A stretch of DNA of 64,000 nt, taken from assembly GCA_013416455.1 (NCBI GenBank), contig JACCES010000003.1, forward strand, positions 352,841 to 416,840, read 5' to 3'. Under the pieces are notes generated by a model. That model did not search any database and was not told the DNA's origin. It saw nothing but the letters and a program-made list of their open reading frames with translations. Position 1 is the first letter of the stretch. Every line of letters starts with the position of its first letter. This document shows, piece after piece, positions 8,428 through 16,436 of the stretch. This stretch comes from Alcaligenaceae bacterium (GTDB lineage Bacteria > Pseudomonadota > Gammaproteobacteria > Burkholderiales > Burkholderiaceae_B). A program made the translations under genes and the position numbers.

Positions 8428-8543
8428 ATGACTGCCTCCTTCTTTACACGTATTTACCTGTATCTTTCGACGGATGGCCGCCAAAAAACCCGACAGCCCT
8501 GAATCGGGTCTGTCCTTTCGATTGATCTAATATGGGCCAGGGC

Positions 8544-8963
8544 TCAAGCCAGCGCCACGATCGCCGTACCCATCAGTTTCCCTTCGCCATACTGATTGGC
8601 GCAGTGAATAGCAACCTTGACACGCTTTTCTCCACCCGCTTCGAATTTTTCGATGATTTTGCCGGTACATATCGGCTGGTGGCCGAGATGTGTGACGGCC
8701 GTGAACCGGACTGCCATGCTCCGCAAAGCGGATTGTGGTACCCAGCTTGTCAGCAGGCGCCCAAGATAAGCGGCCGAAAGCATGCCATGAGCAAAAACAT
8801 CCGGCATCCCAGCCTTGCGGGCAAAGTCGATATCGACATGAATGGGATTGTGGTCGCCTGACGCACCGCAATAAAGTGCGAGAGTCGTGCGGTCAATGGT
8901 CGACACGTGTAAGGTCGGCAGATGGTCTCCCACCTGAATTTCACTGAAACGTGGAATATTCAT
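8544..8963 (-). CDS. MaoC-family hot-dog hydratase/dehydratase subunit
   Basis: 139 residues with the MaoC hydratase signature: Asp in YCGASGDHNPIHVD (about 31-44) and the AHGMLSAAYLGRLL helix (about 58-71). These are the conserved catalytic residues of R-specific enoyl-CoA hydratases. It starts 12 bases after the stop of the FAS1-type dehydratase gene, so the two are translated as a pair. In actinobacterial and steroid-degrading systems such pairs form a heteromeric hydratase, one subunit active and the other shaping the acyl pocket; here the catalytic motif is on this subunit. The expected reaction is addition of water to a 2-enoyl-CoA. GAGGGG precedes the ATG by 5 bases. Confidence 0.87.
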   Translation of the reverse strand: MNIPRFSEIQVGDHLPTLHVSTIDRTTLALYCGASGDHNPIHVDIDFARKAGMPDVFAHGMLSAAYLGRLLTSWVPQSALRSMAVRFTAVTHLGHQPICTGKIIEKFEAGGEKRVKVAIHCANQYGEGKLMGTAIVALA

Positions 8964-8975
8964 CCTGTCCCCTCG

Positions 8976-9419
8976 TCAACCTCTGTTTTCGACGATCGTG
9001 CAGCGCAGATCCGCAATGTGCTCACCGTCCTGATTGGTCACCCGGGATTCCTGCACCACGAAATACAGTGCCCCGCCCTTTTTCTCGTAGACATCCACCA
9101 CATGGGTATCGAAATGCAGCGTATCGCCGGCGTAGGCCATGCGGTGATAGTCGAAAGCCTGCTCCCCATGCAGGATGCGCCCCAGGTTCATCTGCAACAT
9201 ATTCAACATCGCCCCCAGCTCGCAGACTTCGCCATTCAGGCAAAACAGAAAGGTCGGCGGGACAGGCAAGGCGCGATATCCCGCTGCGCGTGCAGCCGCC
9301 TTATCGACATAAACAGGGTCTGTTTCCCCTATCGCCTTGGCAAAGAAGCGCAGACGCCCCTTCTCGACATCCACGGTTCCCTGCGCCACCCGGCGGCCAA
9401 CCAGACTAGCGTCCACCAT
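8976..9419 (-). CDS. FAS1-type dehydratase (MaoC N-terminal-like hot-dog) subunit
   Basis: 147 residues from the ATG at 9419: AAGGAGG lies 9 bases upstream, whereas a GTG three codons earlier abuts that site and is unlikely. The sequence has RFFAKAIGETDPVYVDKAAA at about 26-45, the ALPVPPTFLFCL segment, and a FDYHRMAYAGDTLHF block. These mark the N-terminal MaoC-like domain of bifunctional hydratases and the FAS1 dehydratase region. It lacks the DHNPIH-type catalytic motif found in its partner, as expected for the substrate-binding half. The partner gene follows at once, so a heterodimer is likely. Acyl group specificity is unknown. Confidence 0.83.
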   Translation of the reverse strand: MVDASLVGRRVAQGTVDVEKGRLRFFAKAIGETDPVYVDKAAARAAGYRALPVPPTFLFCLNGEVCELGAMLNMLQMNLGRILHGEQAFDYHRMAYAGDTLHFDTHVVDVYEKKGGALYFVVQESRVTNQDGEHIADLRCTIVENRG

Positions 9420-9479
9420 CTCTTTCACCCTCCTTGTTCTCGTCGTCGCTACCGTAGACCTTCCGCGTATGTCCGCTCA

Positions 9480-10673
9480 TCAAAGCCCCCGTCCGTAAAG
9501 CGTCACTACGCAAGCACCGCCTAAACCAAGGTTATGCTGCAACGCCAGCTCGACATCCTCGACCTGAGTCGCCCCGGCCGTGCCCCGGATCTGGCGAGTC
9601 AGTTCATAACACTGCGCCAGACCTGTAGCCCCCAGAGGATGCCCCTTGGACAGCAACCCCCCGGAAGGATTGGTAACGACCTGCCCGCCATACGTGTTGC
9701 CTCCATCCATCACAAAACGTTCTGCTTCCCCCACGGGACAGAACCCAAGCGCCTCATAGCTCAAGAGTTCGTTGTGTGCGAAACAATCATGCAGCTCGGC
9801 CACGGCAATATCACGCGGCCCCACCCCTGCAGCCTCATAGACCTGGTGCGCAGCTTCCTGCGCCATGGTGAATCCCACCACTTCCATCATCGAACCCGCA
9901 TCGAACGTCTTCTGACTGTCGGTCGTCATGGACTGCGCAAGAATCCGCACAGTCGTCGAAATACCATACCGCTTCGCGAAAGCCTCGGAACAAACAATGG
10001 CCGCAGCGGCACCGCATGTGGGGGGGCATGCCATCAGGCGCGTCATGACACCAGGCCAGACCACCGTGTCGTTCATTACGTCTTCGACACTCAGCTCCTT
10101 ACGGAAAATCGCTAACGGGTTATTTGCGGCATGCCGGCTCGCCTTAGCGCGTATTGCAGCGAAGGTTTCGAGCCGCGTCCCGTATTTCTCCATATGCTCT
10201 TTGCCCGCTCCACCAAACTGCAACAACGCCATCGGCATGCCACCCGCTGCCTCTTCCGGATTCAGCTCGCTGGCCAGCTTTACGAAAGGCTCCAACGGTG
10301 CAGGGCGATCTTCCCAATGCGACTTCAGCGCGCCGGGTTGCATTTGCTCAAAGCCCAGCGCGATCGCACACTCTATCGCACCGCTTTCAACCGCCTGTCG
10401 AGCCAAAAATAAGGCCGTCGACCCTGTGGCACAGTTGTTATTGACATTGATGACCGGTATCCGCGATAGACCCACCGGGTAAAGCGCTGCCTGGCCGGCG
10501 CAGGAGTCGCCATAAACATAACCAACGTAGGCCTGCTGCACGAGATCATAGGGAATGCCCGCATCGGCCAATGCCATGCGCGCTGCCTCTGCCCCCATCT
10601 CTACATAGGTAGCGCTGGCTCCCGGTTTTTTGAACGGGATCATACCGACCCCTGCCACAATAACATTCGCCAT
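9480..10673 (-). CDS. SCP-x-type thiolase / acetyl-CoA acetyltransferase family protein
   Basis: 397 residues with the thiolase fold. The nucleophilic Cys lies in NVNNNCATGSTALFLARQAV (about 84-103), a catalytic His lies in ELHDCFAHNELL (about 293-304), and the C-terminal NPSGGLLSKGHPLGATGLAQ contains the conserved GHPLGATG. The missing Cys-x-Gly loop of degradative thiolases and the HDCFAHNEL form place it with sterol-carrier-protein-x / lipid-transfer thiolases. These cleave bulky 3-ketoacyl-CoA or, with a DUF35 partner, act as retro-aldolases. No DUF35 gene is seen nearby, which favours thiolytic cleavage. It is second in the leftward arm; AAGGAA lies 7 bases before the ATG. Confidence 0.87.
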   Translation of the reverse strand: MANVIVAGVGMIPFKKPGASATYVEMGAEAARMALADAGIPYDLVQQAYVGYVYGDSCAGQAALYPVGLSRIPVINVNNNCATGSTALFLARQAVESGAIECAIALGFEQMQPGALKSHWEDRPAPLEPFVKLASELNPEEAAGGMPMALLQFGGAGKEHMEKYGTRLETFAAIRAKASRHAANNPLAIFRKELSVEDVMNDTVVWPGVMTRLMACPPTCGAAAAIVCSEAFAKRYGISTTVRILAQSMTTDSQKTFDAGSMMEVVGFTMAQEAAHQVYEAAGVGPRDIAVAELHDCFAHNELLSYEALGFCPVGEAERFVMDGGNTYGGQVVTNPSGGLLSKGHPLGATGLAQCYELTRQIRGTAGATQVEDVELALQHNLGLGGACVVTLYGRGL

Positions 10674-10739
10674 AATGAATTTCCTTTGAATGACTTTTCA
10701 GTATCAGCAGCGCGGGCGCTATACACGCGCCAGTCTGCC

Positions 10740-11735
10740 CTATGCAGCGGCTACAGCTTCAGAAACTCCCGCCAATTCTGCCCTTGCTGCTTCATAATCC
10801 CGCAACATATCGACCACCAGATCACCGGCAGGCCGAACGTCTTCTATACAGGCGGCTCCTTGTCCGGCCGACCAGATATCGCGCCACAACTTTCTTACAG
10901 GCCCTTTCTGAGCTTCACGCATCCGACCGTACTCTTCCTTGGTGGGTAGCTGATCCGGATCCACGCCGGCCTCCACCACGCTGCTGCGCAGGTAATTCGC
11001 ATGCACCCAGGAAAACAGATCCGTATAAACAATGTCTTCTGTGCCCGCATTGAGCACGGCCTGCTTATAGTCCATGGGTATATGGGCTTCCAGCGTAGCA
11101 AGGAAACGGGTTCCCACGTAGGCAAGATCAGCCCCCATGGCACGGACCGCAAGCACATCCCTGCCGCTGCTGATGGCTCCGCCCACAAGCAGCAGGCCGT
11201 CGAACCAACGCCGTGTTTCCCCCACCATTGCGAAAGGCGACAGAGCCCCTGCATGACCACCGGCACCAGCACACACCAGGATGAGTCCATCCACACCCGC
11301 CGATGCCGCCTTGCGCGCATGCCGCTGATTGATCACATCATGTAAAACGAGGCCGCCGTAACCATGCACGGCCTTCACGACATCCACCGGATCGCCGACT
11401 GAGGTGATCACAATAGGAACCTTGTTCCGCACGCACGTGTCGAGATGATCTTGCCGCCGCATGTTGCTATGGTGCAGTATTATGTTCACAGCATACGGAG
11501 CTGCCGGAACATCCGGATGGTTATCGTCATGCATCGCCAACGCATCCTGAATACGCAAAATCCACTGATCGAGCTCACCAGGTTCCCGGGCATTCAATGC
11601 GGGAAACGATCCCACAATTCCCGCCTTGCATTGCGCGAGCACCAGCTCAACGCCACTGGCAATGAACATAGGGGAAGCAACAACGGGAAGTCGCAGGCGG
11701 TCCAATAAGGAAAACTTGGTCATGGGTTGGGTCAT
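10740..11735 (-). CDS. Nitronate monooxygenase-family FMN protein
   Basis: 331 residues forming an FMN-binding TIM barrel. PVVASPMFIASGVELVLAQC opens the barrel (about 13-32), and GAGGHAG (about 181-187) is the family's phosphate-binding loop, followed by LLLVGGAISSGRDVLAVRAMGADLAYVGTRFL. Members include nitronate monooxygenases, FabK-like enoyl-ACP reductases and related flavoenzymes, so an activity on an unsaturated or 2-nitro acyl compound is open. It is first in the leftward arm of the CoA island and divergent from the LuxR gene, only 77 bases away, so shared control is likely. No clear ribosome-binding site precedes the ATG at 11735 or the one at 11723, so the start is uncertain. Confidence 0.83.
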   Translation of the reverse strand: MTQPMTKFSLLDRLRLPVVASPMFIASGVELVLAQCKAGIVGSFPALNAREPGELDQWILRIQDALAMHDDNHPDVPAAPYAVNIILHHSNMRRQDHLDTCVRNKVPIVITSVGDPVDVVKAVHGYGGLVLHDVINQRHARKAASAGVDGLILVCAGAGGHAGALSPFAMVGETRRWFDGLLLVGGAISSGRDVLAVRAMGADLAYVGTRFLATLEAHIPMDYKQAVLNAGTEDIVYTDLFSWVHANYLRSSVVEAGVDPDQLPTKEEYGRMREAQKGPVRKLWRDIWSAGQGAACIEDVRPAGDLVVDMLRDYEAARAELAGVSEAVAAA

Positions 11736-11812
11736 CGAGTAGTTGATGCGATAAGTAAAGCACCAGGCTCACCACCCACCCCCCACCCCCGAAGAGTAGG
11801 TTCGATGGAGCA

Positions 11813-14494
11813 ATGATGTCGACGCAGCAAAGAATCGACCCAGCCGCCAGAGCATCCCTGACTGAGCGTCCCCGCCTGCTGCAGCGTCTTGCGCAGGCCC
11901 GAGGACATCGCTGCGTCATCCTGAACAGTCCGGCGGGCAGCGGCAAGACCACCCTCATGATCGCCTGGCGGCGTGAACTGGTAGCCAACGGCATGGATGT
12001 CGCCTGGCTGGCACTAGGTCCTGCCGACGACGAACCTGCTCACCTATTCGACACCCTGCAACTCGGCCTGCGCAAAGTGGACCCGGCCCTGGTTTCCGAA
12101 GCCGTTGTATTCGCCAGCCGCGGCAGTGACGAAACCACGATCGAAGCCACCGTCATCGCTCTGATCCAAGCTATTGCGGCCCATCCTCGCGAACTGATTC
12201 TGATCTTCGACGACGCCCACCACCTGAAAAGTCCGCATGTCGTCAGGGCCACGCAGATGCTGTTGGATTACAGCCCGACCAACCTGCAATGCGCCATGGC
12301 CACACGCCGCTCTTTGCCGCTATCCCTGGGTCGTTTACGCGACCAGCAACTGCTCACCGAACTGGATATGGAAGCGCTTCGGTTCACCCTGGAGGAATCA
12401 ACTGAACTGGCAGGCAATCTACTGGGAGCGATCACCGATCAAGCCGCATTGCAGTTGCACGAACAGGCCGACGGCTGGGTAGCCGGCCTCAAACTGCTGT
12501 GCATGGATGTGCGTACCACTCGCAATCGGATACCCGTACGCGATCCGCAAGCCTTCACAGAATACTTCGAGCAAGAAATTATCCGGCAATGGTCTCCGGA
12601 ACTGGCCACTATTCTTGTTCATTGTGCTCTGCCTGAACACTTCAACCTCGAACTGTGTGTCCTCCTTCTAAACGACGTCCTTGACGCATCCGTCTGCATG
12701 GATCAATTCGCTATGCTGGAAGGACAGGGTCTGTTCCTCGTGCCTGCCGGGCCGCGATATCCTGACGGCTGGTGGCGGCTCCACGGCCTGTTGCGCAATG
12801 TGCTGGCGGCGCGCATCGATGCCCTGCCCCGCGACCATGTGCGCAGGCTGCATACCATCGCCTGGCGCTTCTTCAGCGAAAAAGGCCTGTACTACGACGC
12901 AGTGCATCATGCGCAGTGTGCCGGGGCCGCCGACGCAGCCATCACCCTGGTCGAAGACTGTGCCACAGAACTCTTCGCACAGGGGGAAATTCGCCAACTG
13001 GTCGGGTTAATACGCCTATTGCCCGCCGATGCTATACACCAACACCCCGGCCTGCATCTATGGTCGGCATGGGCCGAGCTCTATGAGCAACGATTACCTG
13101 AATGCGCGCGCAGCATTGCACAGTTGGAGCACGACCTGCAACATGCTCCCGAGCGTGAACGCTACCGCCTGATCCTACTGCGCGGCCTGCATGCGGTGCA
13201 ATGCGATGATATTGCCTCGGCAATGGCCGTTTTTCCGCAATTGCAGACGCCGCCTGCCGACGTCGATCCCATTACGCTGGTCGGCTTGCGCAGCTTGCTC
13301 ACCTGGCTCTATCTGTATCGGGGGGAGTACGAAAAAGCACGTCGCGAGCAGGCCGATGTCACCATCCCCATGGTACAAGGCACGCCTATCTATGGGACCG
13401 CCTTCGGCCTGCTGGCCGGGCGTTGCTTGAAGGGTCTGACGCATGCAGTCGAAGGGCAGGTCATCCATGCTGAGCGCATTTACCGCGACGTCCTGTTCGA
13501 AGCCGAGCGGCGGGGCCCGGACTGCGCCGATGCCGGAACGCTTGCCGCCGCCCTGTTGGGCGAGATTCTTTATGAACTGAATGACGCTGCCGGCGCACTG
13601 GAACTGCTGGAATCCCGCTTGGAGATCATGGAACGCGTCTCCATCCCGGATACTCGCCTGCGCATGCTGCTTGTCCTGGGTCGCGCACGCCGGCTGGTCA
13701 ATCGGCCTCTTGATGCCCTGGACTATCTTGAACACTCCCGAGACTATGCCGAACGGATGAAACTCGACAGAATCATGTCATATGTTCTGTTGGAAATGGT
13801 TCAATTTTATTTAAAGCAAGGTGAATCCGATAAAGCACACGCGCTGTTTCCTGAGCTGGAAGCATTGAACCGCCGCCACGCCGGCATTGAAATCGGCACC
13901 TTCAGCGAAATCCACGTCGCCGCCGAACGCGCCCACATCCGCCTACTGATGCAAAGTGGCGACCTTGATTCCGCTTTACAGCGCTTACAACCCTTGATCA
14001 CGCTCTGCAACAAGCGGGGAAGAGTCCGCCGCATCCCTTATCTCCAGCTGCAAACTGCAGCGGCCCATCGCGAGCTGGGCCAATACTCGCAAGCCCAACA
14101 ATGTATCCGCGAAGCCCTGAGCTGGGGACATCGCCTGGGGTTGATTCGCACTCTGCTGGATGCGCATGAAGACGTGCCCGATATGATCCAGAGTTTCATG
14201 TACGAATCAAAACAAGATGCGGTGCTGCTGTTTTACGCAGAACGTCTTCTGGCAGCGGTTCGGGCACCCGGCACAGGCATCCCCAGTGCTGCCTCGGCAG
14301 ATATACCCAGCCTGGACGCACTCAGCCCACGCGAAGCCGAAATCGCGGAATTACTGGCACGCAACCTGCCCAACAAGAAAATCGCACGCGCCCTGGATCT
14401 TTCTCTCAATACCGTCAAATGGCATCTGAAGAACATTTACAGCAAACTGGGCGCAACCGGGCGGGATGATGTGATGGACCGGCTGCGACGCTAA
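11813..14494 (+). CDS. MalT/LAL-type LuxR-family transcriptional activator
   Basis: 893 residues, the usual size of large ATP-binding LuxR regulators. Residues about 25-300 form a STAND-type NTPase with Walker A NSPAGSGKTT (about 39-48) and Walker B LILIFDDAHH (about 128-137). The middle is a long run of TPR-like helical repeats that bind the inducer. The last 60 residues hold the LuxR helix-turn-helix: LSPREAEIAELLARNLPNKK and then SLNTVKWHLKNIYSKLGATG. Such proteins oligomerise on ATP and inducer, then activate promoters. It is divergent from the leftward arm and heads the rightward arm of the CoA island, so it probably controls both. GGAG lies just before the start. Confidence 0.93.
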   Translation: MMSTQQRIDPAARASLTERPRLLQRLAQARGHRCVILNSPAGSGKTTLMIAWRRELVANGMDVAWLALGPADDEPAHLFDTLQLGLRKVDPALVSEAVVFASRGSDETTIEATVIALIQAIAAHPRELILIFDDAHHLKSPHVVRATQMLLDYSPTNLQCAMATRRSLPLSLGRLRDQQLLTELDMEALRFTLEESTELAGNLLGAITDQAALQLHEQADGWVAGLKLLCMDVRTTRNRIPVRDPQAFTEYFEQEIIRQWSPELATILVHCALPEHFNLELCVLLLNDVLDASVCMDQFAMLEGQGLFLVPAGPRYPDGWWRLHGLLRNVLAARIDALPRDHVRRLHTIAWRFFSEKGLYYDAVHHAQCAGAADAAITLVEDCATELFAQGEIRQLVGLIRLLPADAIHQHPGLHLWSAWAELYEQRLPECARSIAQLEHDLQHAPERERYRLILLRGLHAVQCDDIASAMAVFPQLQTPPADVDPITLVGLRSLLTWLYLYRGEYEKARREQADVTIPMVQGTPIYGTAFGLLAGRCLKGLTHAVEGQVIHAERIYRDVLFEAERRGPDCADAGTLAAALLGEILYELNDAAGALELLESRLEIMERVSIPDTRLRMLLVLGRARRLVNRPLDALDYLEHSRDYAERMKLDRIMSYVLLEMVQFYLKQGESDKAHALFPELEALNRRHAGIEIGTFSEIHVAAERAHIRLLMQSGDLDSALQRLQPLITLCNKRGRVRRIPYLQLQTAAAHRELGQYSQAQQCIREALSWGHRLGLIRTLLDAHEDVPDMIQSFMYESKQDAVLLFYAERLLAAVRAPGTGIPSAASADIPSLDALSPREAEIAELLARNLPNKKIARALDLSLNTVKWHLKNIYSKLGATGRDDVMDRLRR

Positions 14495-14573
14495 CCCCCC
14501 CGCCCTTCAGGGGTGGGTACAGGAACACAAGCGGCACGTAGCATGACTGAAAACCATCATAAGGAGACCAGTC

Positions 14574-15575
14574 ATGCCAATCTCAATCCTGCGTATCTTC
14601 CGTTCACAACTTGGCCGTCTCTGCGGCCTGCTCCTGGGAACTGCGCTGATCGCTACCCCGGCGCACGCCAGCTATCCCGACCACCCCATACGCATGATCA
14701 TCGGCTTGCAGCCGGGCGGCAGCACAGATGTATTAGCACGCCAGATCGCCTCTCATCTTGGAACGAAAGATGGATGGCAACTCATTATCGAAAACCGGCC
14801 CGGCGCTGCGACTCGCATCGGCATGGAAGCCATGAGCCGTTCCGCCGCCGACGGCTACACGCTGGCCATCGCCAACGCCGTAAGCGCGAACTTCCCCATG
14901 ATGTTCGACGATTACACCTTCAAGCCCGGCCAGGACTTCGTACCGGTAAGCCTGCTCGGCCGCGCGCCCTCCTATATTGCGATTCGAGCCAGCCTTCCCG
15001 TCAAGAACGTCAAGGAATTCATAGAGTACGTCAAGGCCAACGCTGGGAAGATCAACTATGGGCATGGTAGCAACGGCAGCAATCCGCACCTGGCGGTACG
15101 GTTGTTGGTTCAGTCCCTAGGTCTACAAGCTACTGAAGTCGCCTACAAGGGCAATGCTCCTACCGCTCTTGCCCTGGCCACCGGTGAAATTGACTTTGCA
15201 ATACTTGACTACCCTTCGGTTCGTCCACTGGTCGAACGCGGCAGCGTACGTCTAATTGCTGTCACCGAACCAAAGCGGGCCGCCATGACCCCAGACATCC
15301 CGACAAGCACGGAACAGGGATTGACTCCCGAATTGGAAGGTGTAACTCCCTGGTTCATGCTGGTCGCGCCGGCCGGCACGCCGGAAGCCGTCGTTTCCCT
15401 GCTGAACGAGCATTTCACAGAAGCCCTGAAAAGTCCGGATGTACGAGATACGGCGCTGAGCCTGGGCATCGAACCTCAGGGCATGAACGTGAGCGATAGC
15501 CGTTCCTACTTCCTGGAGATGCGCGCACGGGCAGAAGAACTCACGCGCCGCCTGAATATTTCGATGAAAAATTAG
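14574..15575 (+). CDS. Bug/TctC-family periplasmic substrate-binding protein
   Basis: 333 residues with a Sec signal ending near TPAHA (about residue 32). The mature part begins with YPDHPIRMIIGLQPGGSTDVLARQIA, the Bug signature in which the IxxxxPGGxxDxxAR loop contacts a carboxylate through water molecules. The later segments IENRPGAATRIG and FMLVAPAGTPEAVVSLLNE are also typical. These proteins deliver carboxylates to tripartite tricarboxylate carriers or act as sensors; no TctA or TctB membrane subunits are seen in the window. It is first in the rightward arm and sits 80 bases after the LuxR gene, with AAGGAGA 7 bases before the ATG. A carboxylic acid ligand is likely. Confidence 0.92.
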   Translation: MPISILRIFRSQLGRLCGLLLGTALIATPAHASYPDHPIRMIIGLQPGGSTDVLARQIASHLGTKDGWQLIIENRPGAATRIGMEAMSRSAADGYTLAIANAVSANFPMMFDDYTFKPGQDFVPVSLLGRAPSYIAIRASLPVKNVKEFIEYVKANAGKINYGHGSNGSNPHLAVRLLVQSLGLQATEVAYKGNAPTALALATGEIDFAILDYPSVRPLVERGSVRLIAVTEPKRAAMTPDIPTSTEQGLTPELEGVTPWFMLVAPAGTPEAVVSLLNEHFTEALKSPDVRDTALSLGIEPQGMNVSDSRSYFLEMRARAEELTRRLNISMKN

Positions 15576-15586
15576 GAAAGCCGGAC

Positions 15587-16411
15587 ATGCAACAAGAGAT
15601 TCACCTCGAAGAGGCAAAACTGGTGGTCGATGGCCCGATCGCCGTCTTCATGCATACGCGCCACGACACCCGCAATGCCCTATCCATGGTCCTGCGCGAT
15701 GACTACGAGCACCTTCTGCGACACTTGGCCCGGAATCTTTCGATACGAGTGCTCATCATCACTGGCGACGGCGGCAGTTTCTGCTCTGGCGGCGATATCA
15801 AAGGCATGAATGAGCGCCTGAGCAACCCTGACCCCGATATTAATTCCCCCGATGCGGTGCGCCGCCGTTTACAAGGTTCGCACCGCTGGTTGACGCAGTT
15901 GCACGATCTCGACATTCCCGTGATCGCCGCAGTCGATGGTGGCGCTTATGGGGCCGGTTTCGCTCTTGCCCTGCAGGCTGATTTCATCCTTGCATCGACT
16001 CGTGCCGCCTTCTCGATGTCCTTCTCCCGCATGGGGGCCGTTCCAGACTATGGTGCCCTGCACACGCTTCCCCGCATTATAGGACTGTCGAATGCCAGGG
16101 ATCTGATGCTGACTGGCAGGCGTGTCGATGCCCGAGAAGGAAAAGCGCTCGGCTTCGTATACGCCATCCATGAGCCGGATACCTTGCTGCCAGCCGCCCA
16201 GGCCCTGGCCGAAAAACTGGCCCAAGGACCAAGGGAAGCCACCGCGCTGACCAAAATGCTGCTGAACCGGAGCTTTGAAACCGACTATTCGGCCATGTGC
16301 GCCTTCGAAGCCTGTGCCCAAGGCATTGCCATGCACTCCCCTTACCACGCCGCCGCTGCAACCCGCTTCGCCTCAGGGAAACGCCCTGCTTACGATTGGG
16401 ATGCTCTGTAA
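15587..16411 (+). CDS. Crotonase-fold enoyl-CoA hydratase/isomerase (paralogue 1)
   Basis: 274 residues. The oxyanion-hole segments are GGSFCSGGDIKGM (about 62-74) and AAVDGGAYGAGFALALQADFIL (about 112). The two glutamates that define true enoyl-CoA hydratases are replaced: GGGCE becomes GAGFA, and the QPE position is SFS. Instead an Asp follows the conserved Pro in GAVPDYGALHTLPR, as in PaaG-type isomerases. It may therefore shift a double bond or act on a ring rather than hydrate. It is closely related along its length to the gene at 19984, including the shared MTGRRVDA and HEPDTLL blocks, so one arose by duplication. AGGAAAG precedes the ATG. Confidence 0.87.
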   Translation: MQQEIHLEEAKLVVDGPIAVFMHTRHDTRNALSMVLRDDYEHLLRHLARNLSIRVLIITGDGGSFCSGGDIKGMNERLSNPDPDINSPDAVRRRLQGSHRWLTQLHDLDIPVIAAVDGGAYGAGFALALQADFILASTRAAFSMSFSRMGAVPDYGALHTLPRIIGLSNARDLMLTGRRVDAREGKALGFVYAIHEPDTLLPAAQALAEKLAQGPREATALTKMLLNRSFETDYSAMCAFEACAQGIAMHSPYHAAAATRFASGKRPAYDWDAL

Positions 16412-16436
16412 GCGCCACCAACAATTTCAACACACC